A stretch of 64,000 nucleotides of DNA from Cyclobacteriaceae bacterium (GCA_019638395.1 JAHBTX010000004.1:186001-250000), one strand, 5' to 3'; counted from the first letter of the stretch, positions 8,228 to 17,746 are shown. Notes: generated by a model from the sequence alone, not told the origin. Made by a program: numbers and translations.

Positions 8228-8342
8228 GATTGAATTGAAAGCATCAAAGTTGAGAACTTAAAAGGTTATTTTGTATAGAATGAATCCAAAAAAAATGAGA
8301 TATACCAAGTGCTGAATAATGTGCCAAACAAACAAGGGTTAG

Positions 8343-11300
8343 TTATTTCAATAATTCGTCATCCAGCAATGCAATAACCCGATCAATTTGAGTGGTGATA
8401 AGTTCGGATTTGTGAACAGGTATTTTTTGTTCGACTTTAACCAGATCGCGAATTTCATCTAATGTTGAAGTTAGCTCAACCGAGTCAATCATTCGGATAG
8501 TTGTGATAGCCTTGTGCAACGATCCTAGGAATAAATCCGGATTATTTTTTTCAAGGGCTTCAAAGAATTTTTGGCGTATCTCCACCAGGTTGTCTTTAAA
8601 TAATACAATCAGTTGTTTCTTAAGTTCAACATTACCTTCGGTGTATTCATCAATACTCTTCAAGGTAGTGGAATTCTTAATTTGCTCTCCTTGTATTTTC
8701 GAATACCTGTCAACTATTGATTTAAGATCTTCCGGCTTAAAAGGTTTGGACAAATAACCATTCATACCATGATCGGTTATGCGCTGCTGAACTTCGGTTG
8801 AAGCAGAGGCTGTAAGTGCTACAATTGGAACACTTTTGAAATAACTTTCTGACAATTGGCGGATGCTATCAGTAGCCTGATAGCCATCTATGGCGGGCAT
8901 TTGTAAATCCATTAGTACCAAATCAAACTTTTTGGTTTTGATTTTTTCAATGGCTTCCTTTCCGCCATCAGCAAGGGTAACTGTATGCCCCCATTTTTTT
9001 AAAAATCCTGCAGCAACCTCCTGATTTACGGGGTTATCATCCACCACAAGTATTCGCAACGAGTTGCTTGCTGTATTTAGGTTTGAAATTGGTACCGATT
9101 CTATAAACGCTTCTTGCATTACCACCTCGAATGAGAAAGTAGAACCTTCACCCATTTTACTTTTTACCTGCAGTTGCCCGCCCATTAGCTCCACCAGATT
9201 TTTGGTGATAGCAAGCCCCAAACCCGTGCCCCCATATTTCCGGGTGGTGTCGCTGTTGGCTTGTGTAAAACTTTCAAAAATTGTATTCAATTTATTGGAG
9301 GGAATTCCGATACCAGTATCGGTAATTGAGAATTGAATGGTATGTGTATGACTTCCTATTTGTACTGATTTTATTTCTACGTTTACGCTTCCAACCTCGG
9401 TAAATTTTATAGCATTATTAACCAGGTTATTTAATACTTGCGTTAATCGCACTGAGTCGCCAGCAAAATAGCGGGGTAGTTTTGAATCAAGAGATACTGA
9501 CAGCTCAATTTGCTTCTCATTAGCTTTAAGCGTCAGAATATTTATAACATTACGGGCTACCTCGTGTAAATCAAAAGGTATAGTCTCCAAAATAATCTTA
9601 CCCGCTTCGGCCTTACTAAAGTCAAGCACATCGTTGATGATGGAAAGTAAATTTTCACCTGAAAATTTTAAAAGGCTCAGACGTTGCAGTTGGTCTTCGC
9701 GGGGGTTTTCAGCCAGCATCAGATTGGTAAGGCCCAGAATACCATTAATGGGTGTGCGGATTTCGTGGCTCATCATACTTAAGAACTGGCTCTTCACTTT
9801 TGTTGCATTCTCGGCTTTTTCTTTTGCCTCTTGCAAGGCAGCCTCATACAGTTTACGAGCTGAAATATCGCGCACGGTAGATTGAAAACCGGTTAATTCA
9901 TTATTAGTGTAAACTGGCTTAATAACATTTTCAACCCACACCAAGCCACGGTGTTTGGTTGCAATCCGAAACTGCATGGGTTCGATTGATTCGCGATTCT
10001 GCATTTTATCCTGTAGATGGCCTACACTACTTAAGATTTTTGCAGCATCTTCGGCATAAATAAAATCGGTACCCAGTCGTCCAATCATTTCTTCGGGGGA
10101 ATAGCCGTGTAAATCAAGACATGCGGATGAAATATATTCAAAGGTTCCATCGAGTTTATGCAGACTAACTACATCGTGCGAGTTCTCTGACACAAGTCGA
10201 TACAGTTTTTCTTTACGCGCCACTTCTTCGCGCGCAAGTTTAGATTCTGTTATATCAATACTTATACCCACCAGGCCAATGATATTTTGATTTTCATCGC
10301 GCAATGGAACTTTAGAAATTAAAAACCAACATTGACTTCCATCCTTGCGCATGTTCAGGGTTTCTACGTTAACGATACTTTCCCCTGTAAACACACGTTT
10401 ATCTTCCGCTATTGAAAGCGCGGCTGATTCAGATGGATACAATTCAATATCACTCTTTCCTAAAATTTCAGCTTCGGTTTTAGCGCCCAGGTATTCGTAC
10501 TCGGCTTTGTTAGCCAGAATTTTTTGGGATTGCAGGTTTTTTACATAAATATTTACAGGTATGTTATCAATAATCGTTCGCAACAAAAGTCGCTCGCGGT
10601 ACAATCTCAGCTCAGCTTCTTTTATTTTCGTGATGTTGCGGGCAACTACATTTACCCGGTATGCTGTTTTGCCCGCGAACTGAATTTTTACATTTTGCCC
10701 TATCCAAACATCTTTACCCGATTTTGTTTTTATACGAAATTCCTGATATGAATTTTTGTTGAACGTGGCCACCTGTTGTTGATAAAATTCTATAGCAGTT
10801 TTTCGATCATCAGGATGAATAACTTCGGCATAGGTTTTTGTTAACAATTCATCGCGGCCATAACCCGTAATAGATTCAACTCCGGGATTTACAAACGAGA
10901 ATTTTCCAATCTCATTTAATTCGTAAATCATATCGGAGGCATTCATCACCAACTCGCGGTATTGCCGTTCGCTTTGTGTGAGGTTGTCTTTGAGCGATTG
11001 CACGTGCGCAAGACTTTGTTGCAAATCTTTTTCGCGAGTCTGTAATTGATTGTTTAATTCTGAGAGTAATTTGTTTTGGTTTGCTACCCGCATTAAGGTA
11101 GGGTAGAATATATAAACGAACTCAAGAACCAGAATAATCAACCCTAAAACAGCCAGTAGATATTCTACCCGCTTCAGGTTAGTTAGTTTGGCTTCGGCTT
11201 CTTTTTGGTATTGACCTACCGTATGCTCCATTGTAAGTAGATAGGGTAGTTCAACTTCGGCAATCTGCTGAATAGCTTTTTGTATAGTTTCTGCTTGTGG

Positions 11301-11699
11301 GTTGGCCAATATTTGCTGTGCGGCACGTTCAATCTGGTTAATGCGGGGTGAGTTTAATAAGAGCAATGAGTCAATGGTTTTACTTTGTGGGCCATTGCTA
11401 TTTTGTTGAATTAGCAATTCGTGTGTACTCTTCCAGTTTTGAGTAAGTGTGCGCAGTGTGTCTAAGCTGTATGATCCTGAAATCAATTCGATATTTTGAT
11501 TGTAAAAAAGAAATAGCGTTAGCTTAGAAATACGTTGGCTAAGCATGCGCTGTCGGCCAGCAAGGTTAATCAACTCGGCATCCTGGTTTTGCTGGTGTAA
11601 GTCGTATTGAATAATTACTTGCGATACCACCAGCGTAAGTACAATAGAAGCAATAAAAACGAGGTACCGTTTTTTCAGCCGGGTTGAAATCTCTTCCAT
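8343..11699 (-). CDS. Hybrid sensor histidine kinase with three PAS domains, receiver and HPt-like tail
   Basis: Membrane phosphorelay sensor of 1118 residues. Transmembrane helices lie at about 11-31 and 180-200, enclosing a periplasmic helical domain with AGRQRMLSQRI (about 48-57), the motif of the PilJ/NarX-type sensor region. A coiled segment (205-245) leads to PAS domains at about 245-365, 370-490 and 497-615. HisKA carries the phospho-accepting H645 in MMSHEIRTP. The ATPase domain has NNAIKF (761-766), DTGIGIP and GTGLGLA. The receiver (881-1000) has D931 in LMDLQMP. The tail (1010-1118) is helical with H1062 in SLHKAITTI, plausibly a histidine phosphotransfer domain. No separate response regulator is adjacent. 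The signal is unknown. Confidence 0.9.
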   Translation of the reverse strand: MEEISTRLKKRYLVFIASIVLTLVVSQVIIQYDLHQQNQDAELINLAGRQRMLSQRISKLTLFLFYNQNIELISGSYSLDTLRTLTQNWKSTHELLIQQNSNGPQSKTIDSLLLLNSPRINQIERAAQQILANPQAETIQKAIQQIAEVELPYLLTMEHTVGQYQKEAEAKLTNLKRVEYLLAVLGLIILVLEFVYIFYPTLMRVANQNKLLSELNNQLQTREKDLQQSLAHVQSLKDNLTQSERQYRELVMNASDMIYELNEIGKFSFVNPGVESITGYGRDELLTKTYAEVIHPDDRKTAIEFYQQQVATFNKNSYQEFRIKTKSGKDVWIGQNVKIQFAGKTAYRVNVVARNITKIKEAELRLYRERLLLRTIIDNIPVNIYVKNLQSQKILANKAEYEYLGAKTEAEILGKSDIELYPSESAALSIAEDKRVFTGESIVNVETLNMRKDGSQCWFLISKVPLRDENQNIIGLVGISIDITESKLAREEVARKEKLYRLVSENSHDVVSLHKLDGTFEYISSACLDLHGYSPEEMIGRLGTDFIYAEDAAKILSSVGHLQDKMQNRESIEPMQFRIATKHRGLVWVENVIKPVYTNNELTGFQSTVRDISARKLYEAALQEAKEKAENATKVKSQFLSMMSHEIRTPINGILGLTNLMLAENPREDQLQRLSLLKFSGENLLSIINDVLDFSKAEAGKIILETIPFDLHEVARNVINILTLKANEKQIELSVSLDSKLPRYFAGDSVRLTQVLNNLVNNAIKFTEVGSVNVEIKSVQIGSHTHTIQFSITDTGIGIPSNKLNTIFESFTQANSDTTRKYGGTGLGLAITKNLVELMGGQLQVKSKMGEGSTFSFEVVMQEAFIESVPISNLNTASNSLRILVVDDNPVNQEVAAGFLKKWGHTVTLADGGKEAIEKIKTKKFDLVLMDLQMPAIDGYQATDSIRQLSESYFKSVPIVALTASASTEVQQRITDHGMNGYLSKPFKPEDLKSIVDRYSKIQGEQIKNSTTLKSIDEYTEGNVELKKQLIVLFKDNLVEIRQKFFEALEKNNPDLFLGSLHKAITTIRMIDSVELTSTLDEIRDLVKVEQKIPVHKSELITTQIDRVIALLDDELLK

Positions 11700-11773
11700 T
11701 AAGTGAAAATAATAAACTCAACGCGGCCTGTTTTGCCGTGTACACCAAATTTTAAACCGTACGTGTAGTAGGT

Positions 11774-13399
11774 TTACTTGAGTGGCTGTTTCTGGGCTTT
11801 TAGAGTTTGCGCCAGTTTTACGGCTTCGTATGCATTTACCAAACCACCGGTGCTGCTAAGTTGGTCAAGTTTAGCTTTTCCACCACCTGGTTTTTTAACC
11901 TGTAGGTTGTCGAACTTTCGGGTTGATTTCATCAGAATATCTTTAACTTCGGTAGCGCTAAACTCCGGAAAGTAAGACATAATAAGTGCCGCCACACCAG
12001 CTGTGCTAGGGCTTGCCATACTGGTACCGCTTTCATTTTTGTATTTACTGCCCGGCACCGTAGAATAAATTTCAACACCGGGTGCAAAAAAAGCCACCAT
12101 CTTTTTACCGTAGTTGCTGAAACTGCCCACCAATTCATCACCACCCCAGGCCGATGCTCCTACTTCAATCCAGTTTTTGGCTTCCTTACCATCTGCATAC
12201 ATGCGGGTTGGAAAATTTTTTTCTTCATCTATGTTTTCACCATCATTGCCCGCGGCATGGATCAGCAACACGCCTTTTTGTTCGGCATACCGCACAGCCT
12301 TGTCAACTGCTTCTTTTTGTGGCGAGAATGATTTGCCAAAACTCATATTAATAATATGGGCACCGTTATCCACCGCATAAATAATGGCATTGGCTACATC
12401 TTTGTCGCGCTCATCGCCATTGGGTACTGCACGCACAGCCATAATTTTTACATTATTGGCAATACCTTTAATACCGAGGTTGTTGGTTCGGTCGGCCGCA
12501 ATAATACCGGCTACGTGGGTGCCATGGGTAGCATCGGGCCCGGTTACATCGTTGTTGCCATACCCTTTTTCATAAAGATTATTTATATCATCACCCACTA
12601 TCTCCCGCGAATTGAACGTTTCGTTATAGCCGTATTTTACAATCACTTCGTAGTAATCCACCGCCTCTTTCAACTCGCCTACATAATCTTCTATGTTTTC
12701 GCCTTCACCCATATTCCGGTACATGTTTAACAGAAATCCTTTTGCAAAAAGAAGTGCAGGTTCTTTGGTTTCAAATTTTTGTACATCTTCGGCTGTAAGC
12801 TTTTCAACTTTCATAATCGACTTAATAGTGTCGATGCTGTGATTAATGTTGCGATAGATATTTGCGTATAATTTGTATTGTTGTTCATTTTTAGCTTTCA
12901 GTTTTTCAAACTTAGTTTTAATCTGCTTATAGGTATCGTATTCGGCTTTTTGTTTTTTATTTACTTTGTTTTCTTCCAGGGTTCCGTATCGGGCATGCAG
13001 CCGAATGTATTCACGGGTAAGTTCATAGGTGTCGGCATCAACATTCCCATTTTTACCACCAATAAAATTCCAACCGTGCACATCATCGATATACCCGTTG
13101 TTGTCATCATCAATACCGTTACCGGGAATTTCCTTTTCATTTCTCCAAATTACCGTTTTCAGATCTTCGTGTTCGATATCCACACCCGAGTCGATTACGG
13201 CTACTATTACTGTGCGCGAGGGTTGTCCTTTCAGCAGCGTTTCATAAGCACGTTCGGAGCTTACACCCAACAGGCTATCCAATTCAGGGTCGCGCAAAAA
13301 CCAATCTTGCGGTATTGGTTTAGAAGTGGTGCTTTGTGAAATGGCCGGAACCAGAAATACGAGTGAAAATATTACACTCAGGAAAGTCTTTTTTATCAT
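11774..13399 (-). CDS. Secreted subtilisin-family (S8) serine protease
   Basis: Signal peptide at residues 1-21 (MIKKTFLSVIFSLVFLVPAI, then SQ). The catalytic triad is visible: D70 in AVIDSGVD, H292 in THGTHVAG, S460 in ESGTSMASP; the oxyanion asparagine is N385 in HAAGND. At 541 residues it is longer than a minimal subtilase because about 145 charged, mostly helical residues (125-270) are inserted between Asp and His. No type IX sorting domain is seen at the C terminus, which ends soon after the catalytic domain, so export to periplasm or outer membrane is more likely than T9SS release. It is divergent from the small-ORF pair on the other strand. Substrate unknown. Confidence 0.9.
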   Translation of the reverse strand: MIKKTFLSVIFSLVFLVPAISQSTTSKPIPQDWFLRDPELDSLLGVSSERAYETLLKGQPSRTVIVAVIDSGVDIEHEDLKTVIWRNEKEIPGNGIDDDNNGYIDDVHGWNFIGGKNGNVDADTYELTREYIRLHARYGTLEENKVNKKQKAEYDTYKQIKTKFEKLKAKNEQQYKLYANIYRNINHSIDTIKSIMKVEKLTAEDVQKFETKEPALLFAKGFLLNMYRNMGEGENIEDYVGELKEAVDYYEVIVKYGYNETFNSREIVGDDINNLYEKGYGNNDVTGPDATHGTHVAGIIAADRTNNLGIKGIANNVKIMAVRAVPNGDERDKDVANAIIYAVDNGAHIINMSFGKSFSPQKEAVDKAVRYAEQKGVLLIHAAGNDGENIDEEKNFPTRMYADGKEAKNWIEVGASAWGGDELVGSFSNYGKKMVAFFAPGVEIYSTVPGSKYKNESGTSMASPSTAGVAALIMSYFPEFSATEVKDILMKSTRKFDNLQVKKPGGGKAKLDQLSSTGGLVNAYEAVKLAQTLKAQKQPLK

Positions 13400-13488
13400 A
13401 CTGCTTAAAGTCTAAAAACTGTGCCAAGATACATCTAAACCGTTTTCGATGCGCATTTATTTAGTATGATACCCTAACAACTGCCTCA

Positions 13489-13596
13489 ATGGATGGAATA
13501 TTTGTAAAAAATGAAGGAAGATATTACCTCCGTACCGGCAAAGGCAGGATGAAGAATATCTGGCAATGCAGATTTTACATCTTTGATGTTAAATAA
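13489..13596 (+). CDS. Small ORF, 35 aa, first of a pair
   Basis: ATG at 13489, TAA at 13594; product begins MDGIFVKNEGRYYL and ends FYIFDVK. It is basic and aromatic with two short beta-like stretches and has no signal or membrane segment. It is followed after 11 bp by a second small ORF on the same strand and then by a strong terminator facing the same way, while both larger neighbours run on the other strand, so an independent transcript is likely. I do not recognise the family. Length alone makes the call uncertain. Confidence 0.45.
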   Translation: MDGIFVKNEGRYYLRTGKGRMKNIWQCRFYIFDVK

Positions 13597-13607
13597 AACG
13601 CACCACT

Positions 13608-13733
13608 ATGATTCTCTTATGTCTTACAGCCGTTTTAACTTTCTTTTTAGTGTTCTTTTCCTCTGTGGTAAAACTCCATAACGAGTTGAAACCAAAAGCC
13701 AGTGCGTGGGGCCGTAAAGAAGTTGTGGCTTAA
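13608..13733 (+). CDS. Small membrane protein, 41 aa, second of a pair
   Basis: ATG at 13608, TAA at 13731. The N-terminal half MILLCLTAVLTFFLVFFSSV is one hydrophobic helix; the rest is hydrophilic and ends KASAWGRKEVVA. The charge pattern places the tail in the cytoplasm. It lies 23 bp before a plus-strand intrinsic terminator and 11 bp after the 35-aa ORF. The organised TM-plus-basic-tail sequence and the terminator make it look like a real gene. Family not recognised. Confidence 0.55.
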   Translation: MILLCLTAVLTFFLVFFSSVVKLHNELKPKASAWGRKEVVA

Positions 13734-13755
13734 ATCTGTAACCGAATTTTTGAGC

Positions 13756-13787
13756 AAGACCATCCGGAAGGGTGGTCTTTTTTATTT
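13756..13787 (+). terminator. Intrinsic terminator after the small-ORF pair
   Basis: Stem AAGACCATCC (13756-13765) with GGGTGGTCTT (13770-13779), 10 pairs including one G-T, tetraloop GGAA, followed by TTTTTATTTATT on the plus strand only. The minus-strand side has no T-run, so it serves plus-strand transcription, supporting the two small ORFs as a transcribed unit. Confidence 0.85.
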
Positions 13788-13794
13788 ATTTCCT

Positions 13795-16700
13795 TTACGG
13801 ATTCGTAGTATAATTTGAAACCTGCGTATGCGATGGTGTTACTACTTCCGCGAAAGCATGATCAGCTCGTTTACTTACCATGGGTAACTTTTCCATACGG
13901 GCCACATCAATAGCATACACACCAAAGTCTTCGGTAACTTTTCCATGTAGCTGATAAAATCCGCGGCCCCGAAACGGAAACTTTAAAGCTGAATCCGGGA
14001 AGTGAACGGTATCAAACACTTCTCCCTTAGCATCGTAGAAAGTTCCAAAGCACATGTGGTCGTGGTTTTTCATGGTAAAGGCATCTTTGGTTGTAACCAC
14101 ATAACCGACTATGCGTACCGGCTTTCCTTTCTTCGATGACAATTCACGTGCAGTGGTATCGCCATAATCCTGCGTAAGCAACAGATCGAACGGATTGCAT
14201 AATGGAAATCCAAGTAACTCTAATTCGTCAAAGGCATCTTCCAGGTTATTGCGTTTCAACACCGGCAACGGAAAAGATTTTGGCTCAGTATCAAACAATT
14301 CTTCTACGGAAGTAGGGCGCGAACGGGTTTTATTAAAGAACAACATCGATTCCCAAAGTAATTGTTGCTTGGTTTTTCCGGTAAACCGGAATGAACCTAA
14401 GCGAATGAGTATGCGCAACTGTTCTAACCCAATGCCGGGTGTGCGCCTGAGAAAATTATCAAGACTTTTATACGGGCCATTTTTATTTCTTTCCTGTTCA
14501 ATGTGATTTCCGATTTTTTGTTCCAGACTTTTTAAGTGAATAAACCCAATATAAATCTGCGTGCCGTAGATAGTGGTGAAGTAGTTGCTATGGTTTACGC
14601 ACGGAGCCAGAATGGTGGCCCCGTTCATTCGGGCTTCATGAAAATAAAACTCGGTGCGATAGAATCCACCAAAGTTATTGATCACACCTACCATAAACTC
14701 TAATGGATAATGCGCTTTCAGAAATAAACTCTGGTAGCTCTCTACTGCGTAGCTGGCTGAGTGACCTTTGGCAAACGAATACCCGGCAAAACTTTCAATC
14801 TCAAACCACACCCGATCAATAATTTTTTTATCATAACCGATCTTTTCACAGTTTTCAAAAAACTTATCACGCACGCGTTGAAACTCCTCGCGCGAACGAT
14901 ACTTGCCACTCATACCTCTTCGTAATACATCCGCTTCGGTTAACGTAAGTCCACCAAAATGGTGTGCTACCTTAATCACATCTTCCTGATACACCATTAC
15001 GCCATACGTGTCGTGCATGATTTCATCCATCTTCGGATGAATGGATTCGTACTTAATGTTATTACGATGCATGTGGTAGCGTTCGATGTAAGCCTTCATC
15101 ATACCCGAACTGGCTACCCCCGGCCGAATGATGGAACTGGCCGCAACCAGTGTGAGGTAATCATCGCAACGCAACTTGCCCAGCAACATGCGCATGGCGG
15201 GCGACTCCACATAAAAGCAACCCATGGCTTTGCTGTTGCGCATCAGGTCTTTTATTTTTTCATCGCTTTTAAATTTTTTGAATTGATATACATCTACATC
15301 AATACCCTGGTTTCGCTTTACATGTTTAACCGTTTCTTTAATGTGGCCCAAACCCCGTTGACTTAAAATATCGAACTTATAAATACCAAAATCTTCGGCA
15401 GCGTGCATTTCAAATTGCGATACGGGTAAACTCTTTGGTGGATATTCGGTTGCCGTAAAAGCATAAATGGGCTTGTCGGTAATGAGCACACCCCCGGCAT
15501 GAATGGAAATATTGGCGGGTAATTCTTTTTGTTCGATGTATTCCGCGAAAGCAATAATTTTATTGGCGATGTGATCGCGCGGTAAAGTTTCTTTCCGACT
15601 CTCCACCAACATATCAATTTCGTCTTTGGGTAAACCAAAAACTTTTCCCAGCTCGCGCAGAATAGATTTGGCTTTGTAGGTTACGTGTGTGCCCAACAAA
15701 CAAACATGATCGTAACCATATTTATTAAACAGGTATTCGTAAATGGCATCGCGGTTATCCCACGAAAAATCAATATCGAAATCGGGTGGTGTTACGCGTT
15801 CTTCATTTAAAAACCGTTCGAAGTATAAATCAAGTTCAATCGGATCGACATTGGTGATGCCGAGACAATAAGCAACCGTACTATTAGCCCCACTACCGCG
15901 GCCCACAAAATCGTATCCCTTTGAACGGGCAAACAGAATTAAATCGTAGATAATAAGGTAATACGAGATAAAACCTTTGTGCGAGATGATGCGCAATTCC
16001 TTTTCGATGTGTTTGTTCCAGATGGTGCGGTCTGCACCATAGCGTAAGGCATATCCTTTTTCTGTCTCAGCCCGCAGGTATTCCAGGTCTTCGGCCGCGT
16101 TGCTGCGCAGGTACTTTTTATTTTTGTCTTCACCGGGTTTACATTCAATTGAACATTGATCTAACAGAAAGCGTGAGCGTTCCAATAAATCAGGAAACTG
16201 AGCAAACCGGTTTCGCAATTCGGGCTCGGGCAACATGTATTCATCTTTGCGGGCCTGTTGGTGTTCGGGCAACTTGCTTAACAACGTATTGTGAGCGATG
16301 CACCGGAGCAAGCGATGGGTGTTGTGATCGCGGTAAATAAATTTATTGCGGCCAGATTTTTTATCGTGTACTTTTTGTGGAGGTAGAAACGTTACCGGAT
16401 GCAGCGCTACAAATTTAGGTGCAAATGCTTCGCGCGATGGATCGGCTGCATAAGCTACCAACTGGTGACTGCTTACGCCTATAAATTCATTTTCGCGTAA
16501 AGCTTCAGGTTGGATTTGTGGGTACGGATAAATTACAAATGTATTCTCCATAACCGGTGCCCGTGGAGGTAACGGTTTGTCTTCACGATTATGATAAGAG
16601 AGAAACCGGTTTATTAATTCAAAGCCAGTATTATTCTTAGCAATAATAATATAAAGCAGTTGCTGACTTTTATCGCGAAACTCAATACCGACCACTAGCT

Positions 16701-16914
16701 CTAACGGATAGGCTTCTTTACCATATTTAGTGAGCCCATTGGCCTGTGGTTGATTTTCGTAACAGATGCGGAGTAATTCAAGATAAGAAGCGGTGTTATT
16801 AATTTCGGTTAAGGCCAGTTTATGAATGCCACAGCGTTTGGCTTCGTTGAAAAGAGTTTTAATAGGCAGCGTGCCGTATTTAAAACTGAAACCGGTGTGG
16901 CAGTTGAGGTACAT
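13795..16914 (-). CDS. DNA polymerase III alpha-type subunit (DnaE family)
   Basis: C-family replicative-type polymerase, 1039 residues. An N-terminal PHP domain (1-~210) starts MYLNCHTGFSF; only one histidine of the usual H-x-H metal motif remains. The polymerase core has the GRGSGANS motif (338-345) and the catalytic aspartates in PDFDIDF (377-383). The tail has a helix-hairpin-helix region (LRRTPGIGLEQL) and an OB-like domain (about 890-1000). The sequence is shorter than housekeeping DnaE (about 1150-1200) and sits near dinB, as in translesion cassettes of the ImuB/DnaE2 type, so an error-prone role is likely but not proven. Its start lies 9 bp from a REP-like palindrome. Confidence 0.88.
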   Translation of the reverse strand: MYLNCHTGFSFKYGTLPIKTLFNEAKRCGIHKLALTEINNTASYLELLRICYENQPQANGLTKYGKEAYPLELVVGIEFRDKSQQLLYIIIAKNNTGFELINRFLSYHNREDKPLPPRAPVMENTFVIYPYPQIQPEALRENEFIGVSSHQLVAYAADPSREAFAPKFVALHPVTFLPPQKVHDKKSGRNKFIYRDHNTHRLLRCIAHNTLLSKLPEHQQARKDEYMLPEPELRNRFAQFPDLLERSRFLLDQCSIECKPGEDKNKKYLRSNAAEDLEYLRAETEKGYALRYGADRTIWNKHIEKELRIISHKGFISYYLIIYDLILFARSKGYDFVGRGSGANSTVAYCLGITNVDPIELDLYFERFLNEERVTPPDFDIDFSWDNRDAIYEYLFNKYGYDHVCLLGTHVTYKAKSILRELGKVFGLPKDEIDMLVESRKETLPRDHIANKIIAFAEYIEQKELPANISIHAGGVLITDKPIYAFTATEYPPKSLPVSQFEMHAAEDFGIYKFDILSQRGLGHIKETVKHVKRNQGIDVDVYQFKKFKSDEKIKDLMRNSKAMGCFYVESPAMRMLLGKLRCDDYLTLVAASSIIRPGVASSGMMKAYIERYHMHRNNIKYESIHPKMDEIMHDTYGVMVYQEDVIKVAHHFGGLTLTEADVLRRGMSGKYRSREEFQRVRDKFFENCEKIGYDKKIIDRVWFEIESFAGYSFAKGHSASYAVESYQSLFLKAHYPLEFMVGVINNFGGFYRTEFYFHEARMNGATILAPCVNHSNYFTTIYGTQIYIGFIHLKSLEQKIGNHIEQERNKNGPYKSLDNFLRRTPGIGLEQLRILIRLGSFRFTGKTKQQLLWESMLFFNKTRSRPTSVEELFDTEPKSFPLPVLKRNNLEDAFDELELLGFPLCNPFDLLLTQDYGDTTARELSSKKGKPVRIVGYVVTTKDAFTMKNHDHMCFGTFYDAKGEVFDTVHFPDSALKFPFRGRGFYQLHGKVTEDFGVYAIDVARMEKLPMVSKRADHAFAEVVTPSHTQVSNYTTNP

Positions 16915-16922
16915 AATTTTTT

Positions 16923-16946
16923 ATGGTCTGTGTACTCACAGACCAT
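16923..16946. repeat. REP-like palindrome 1
   Basis: Perfect 10-bp arms ATGGTCTGTG and CACAGACCAT around loop TACT. It lies 9 bp upstream of the dnaE-type start codon. Confidence 0.85.
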
Positions 16947-16969
16947 CCATCTTCTATTTATGACTATTC

Positions 16970-16992
16970 ATGGCCTGTGTCTCACAGGTCAT
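16970..16992. repeat. REP-like palindrome 2 (degenerate)
   Basis: Arms ATGGCCTGTG and CACAGGTCAT with one mismatch (G-T) around loop TCT; a diverged copy of the same family. Confidence 0.75.
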
Positions 16993-17033
16993 CCAACTAA
17001 TTTTTTTCGTTGGACTTTGGTGATTTTTCATTT

Positions 17034-17055
17034 CGGTCTGTGAGGACACAGACCG
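17034..17055. repeat. REP-like palindrome 3
   Basis: Arms CGGTCTGTG and CACAGACCG, loop AGGA. The whole 22 bp is identical to copy 5 at 17747-17768 on the other side of the transposase. Confidence 0.9.
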
Positions 17056-17136
17056 ATGTAAGAGATAAATTTTGAGTAATCGTTATTGATATTCACATTA
17101 CTCGTGTATTCAAAGACCATTTTTTCCCCTTCCCCG

Positions 17137-17158
17137 AAGTCTGTGTCCTCACAGACTT
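17137..17158. repeat. REP-like palindrome 4, at the 3' end of the transposase gene
   Basis: Arms AAGTCTGTG and CACAGACTT, loop TCCT, i.e. the opposite orientation to copies 3 and 5. It ends 8 bp before the transposase stop codon. Confidence 0.88.
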
Positions 17159-17165
17159 ATCTCTT

Positions 17166-17723
17166 TCAAAACCGTTCCCGATAATCCGTGATAATTCCAA
17201 ACTCATCAAACCCTTTTTCGTAAAAACGAGCAGACGACCACTTGTAATCTTCTGGTTTAGAAACAAGATTCCAGTGCTCTTGTAGCGGATTCAAATGAAT
17301 GTATTCGATCTTTTGCTCAACAATCAATTTAGAATTCATTTGAATTGCTAAAGGATCGCGTTGCCAGAAGCGGTGTTTGCGCTCGCGATCATGTGAATCT
17401 TTAAAAGGAATAATCTGTGGAGTTAGTCTTACTCGCTCTAAAAACTGATGGCTGGTAAATTTGTTAAAACTAGCATAAGGCATTTCTTTCCCATTCAGAT
17501 TTACCATCTCCCAGATAGCATGAATGTGATTGGGCATAATTACAAATGCATACAACTTAATTTTTTCACGACTGACAAGATTTTTCCAGCAATTAATAAT
17601 GATGTACTTGTTCAAATCGTGTTCTAATAGTCTATTCCAGTTTTTGATAGTATCCGTCCAGAAATAGACTTCATTTAAAATCATTTCAGATTTACGAGGA
17701 GCATATTTTCCTTCGAAGTTCAT
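17166..17723 (-). CDS. REP-associated tyrosine transposase (RAYT, Y1/HUH type)
   Basis: Single-strand HUH nuclease of the transposase_17/Y1 family, 185 residues. The HUH motif is MPNHIHAIW with H66 and H68. The likely catalytic tyrosine is Y141 in KIEYIHLNPLQ, the position conserved in RAYTs, and a further Y/W-rich motif follows at 160-168 (YKWSSARFY). RAYTs are usually single-copy domesticated relatives of IS200/IS605 transposases thought to mobilise REP palindromes. Here the gene is framed by REP-like palindromes on both sides, the closest ending 8 bp from its stop and starting 23 bp from its start codon. The frame is intact, so the enzyme may be active. It lies between dinB and the dnaE-type gene on the same strand. 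Confidence 0.9.
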   Translation of the reverse strand: MNFEGKYAPRKSEMILNEVYFWTDTIKNWNRLLEHDLNKYIIINCWKNLVSREKIKLYAFVIMPNHIHAIWEMVNLNGKEMPYASFNKFTSHQFLERVRLTPQIIPFKDSHDRERKHRFWQRDPLAIQMNSKLIVEQKIEYIHLNPLQEHWNLVSKPEDYKWSSARFYEKGFDEFGIITDYRERF

Positions 17724-17746
17724 GGTTTAAGTGTGTTTCATGATTT

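Noticed and set aside
12356-12730. 124-residue ORF opposite the S8 protease gene
   Set aside because: Lies fully antisense to a well-supported gene, composition is that of a shadow frame.
14959-15366. 135-residue ORF opposite the dnaE-type gene
   Set aside because: Antisense to conserved polymerase sequence; no start context or domain.
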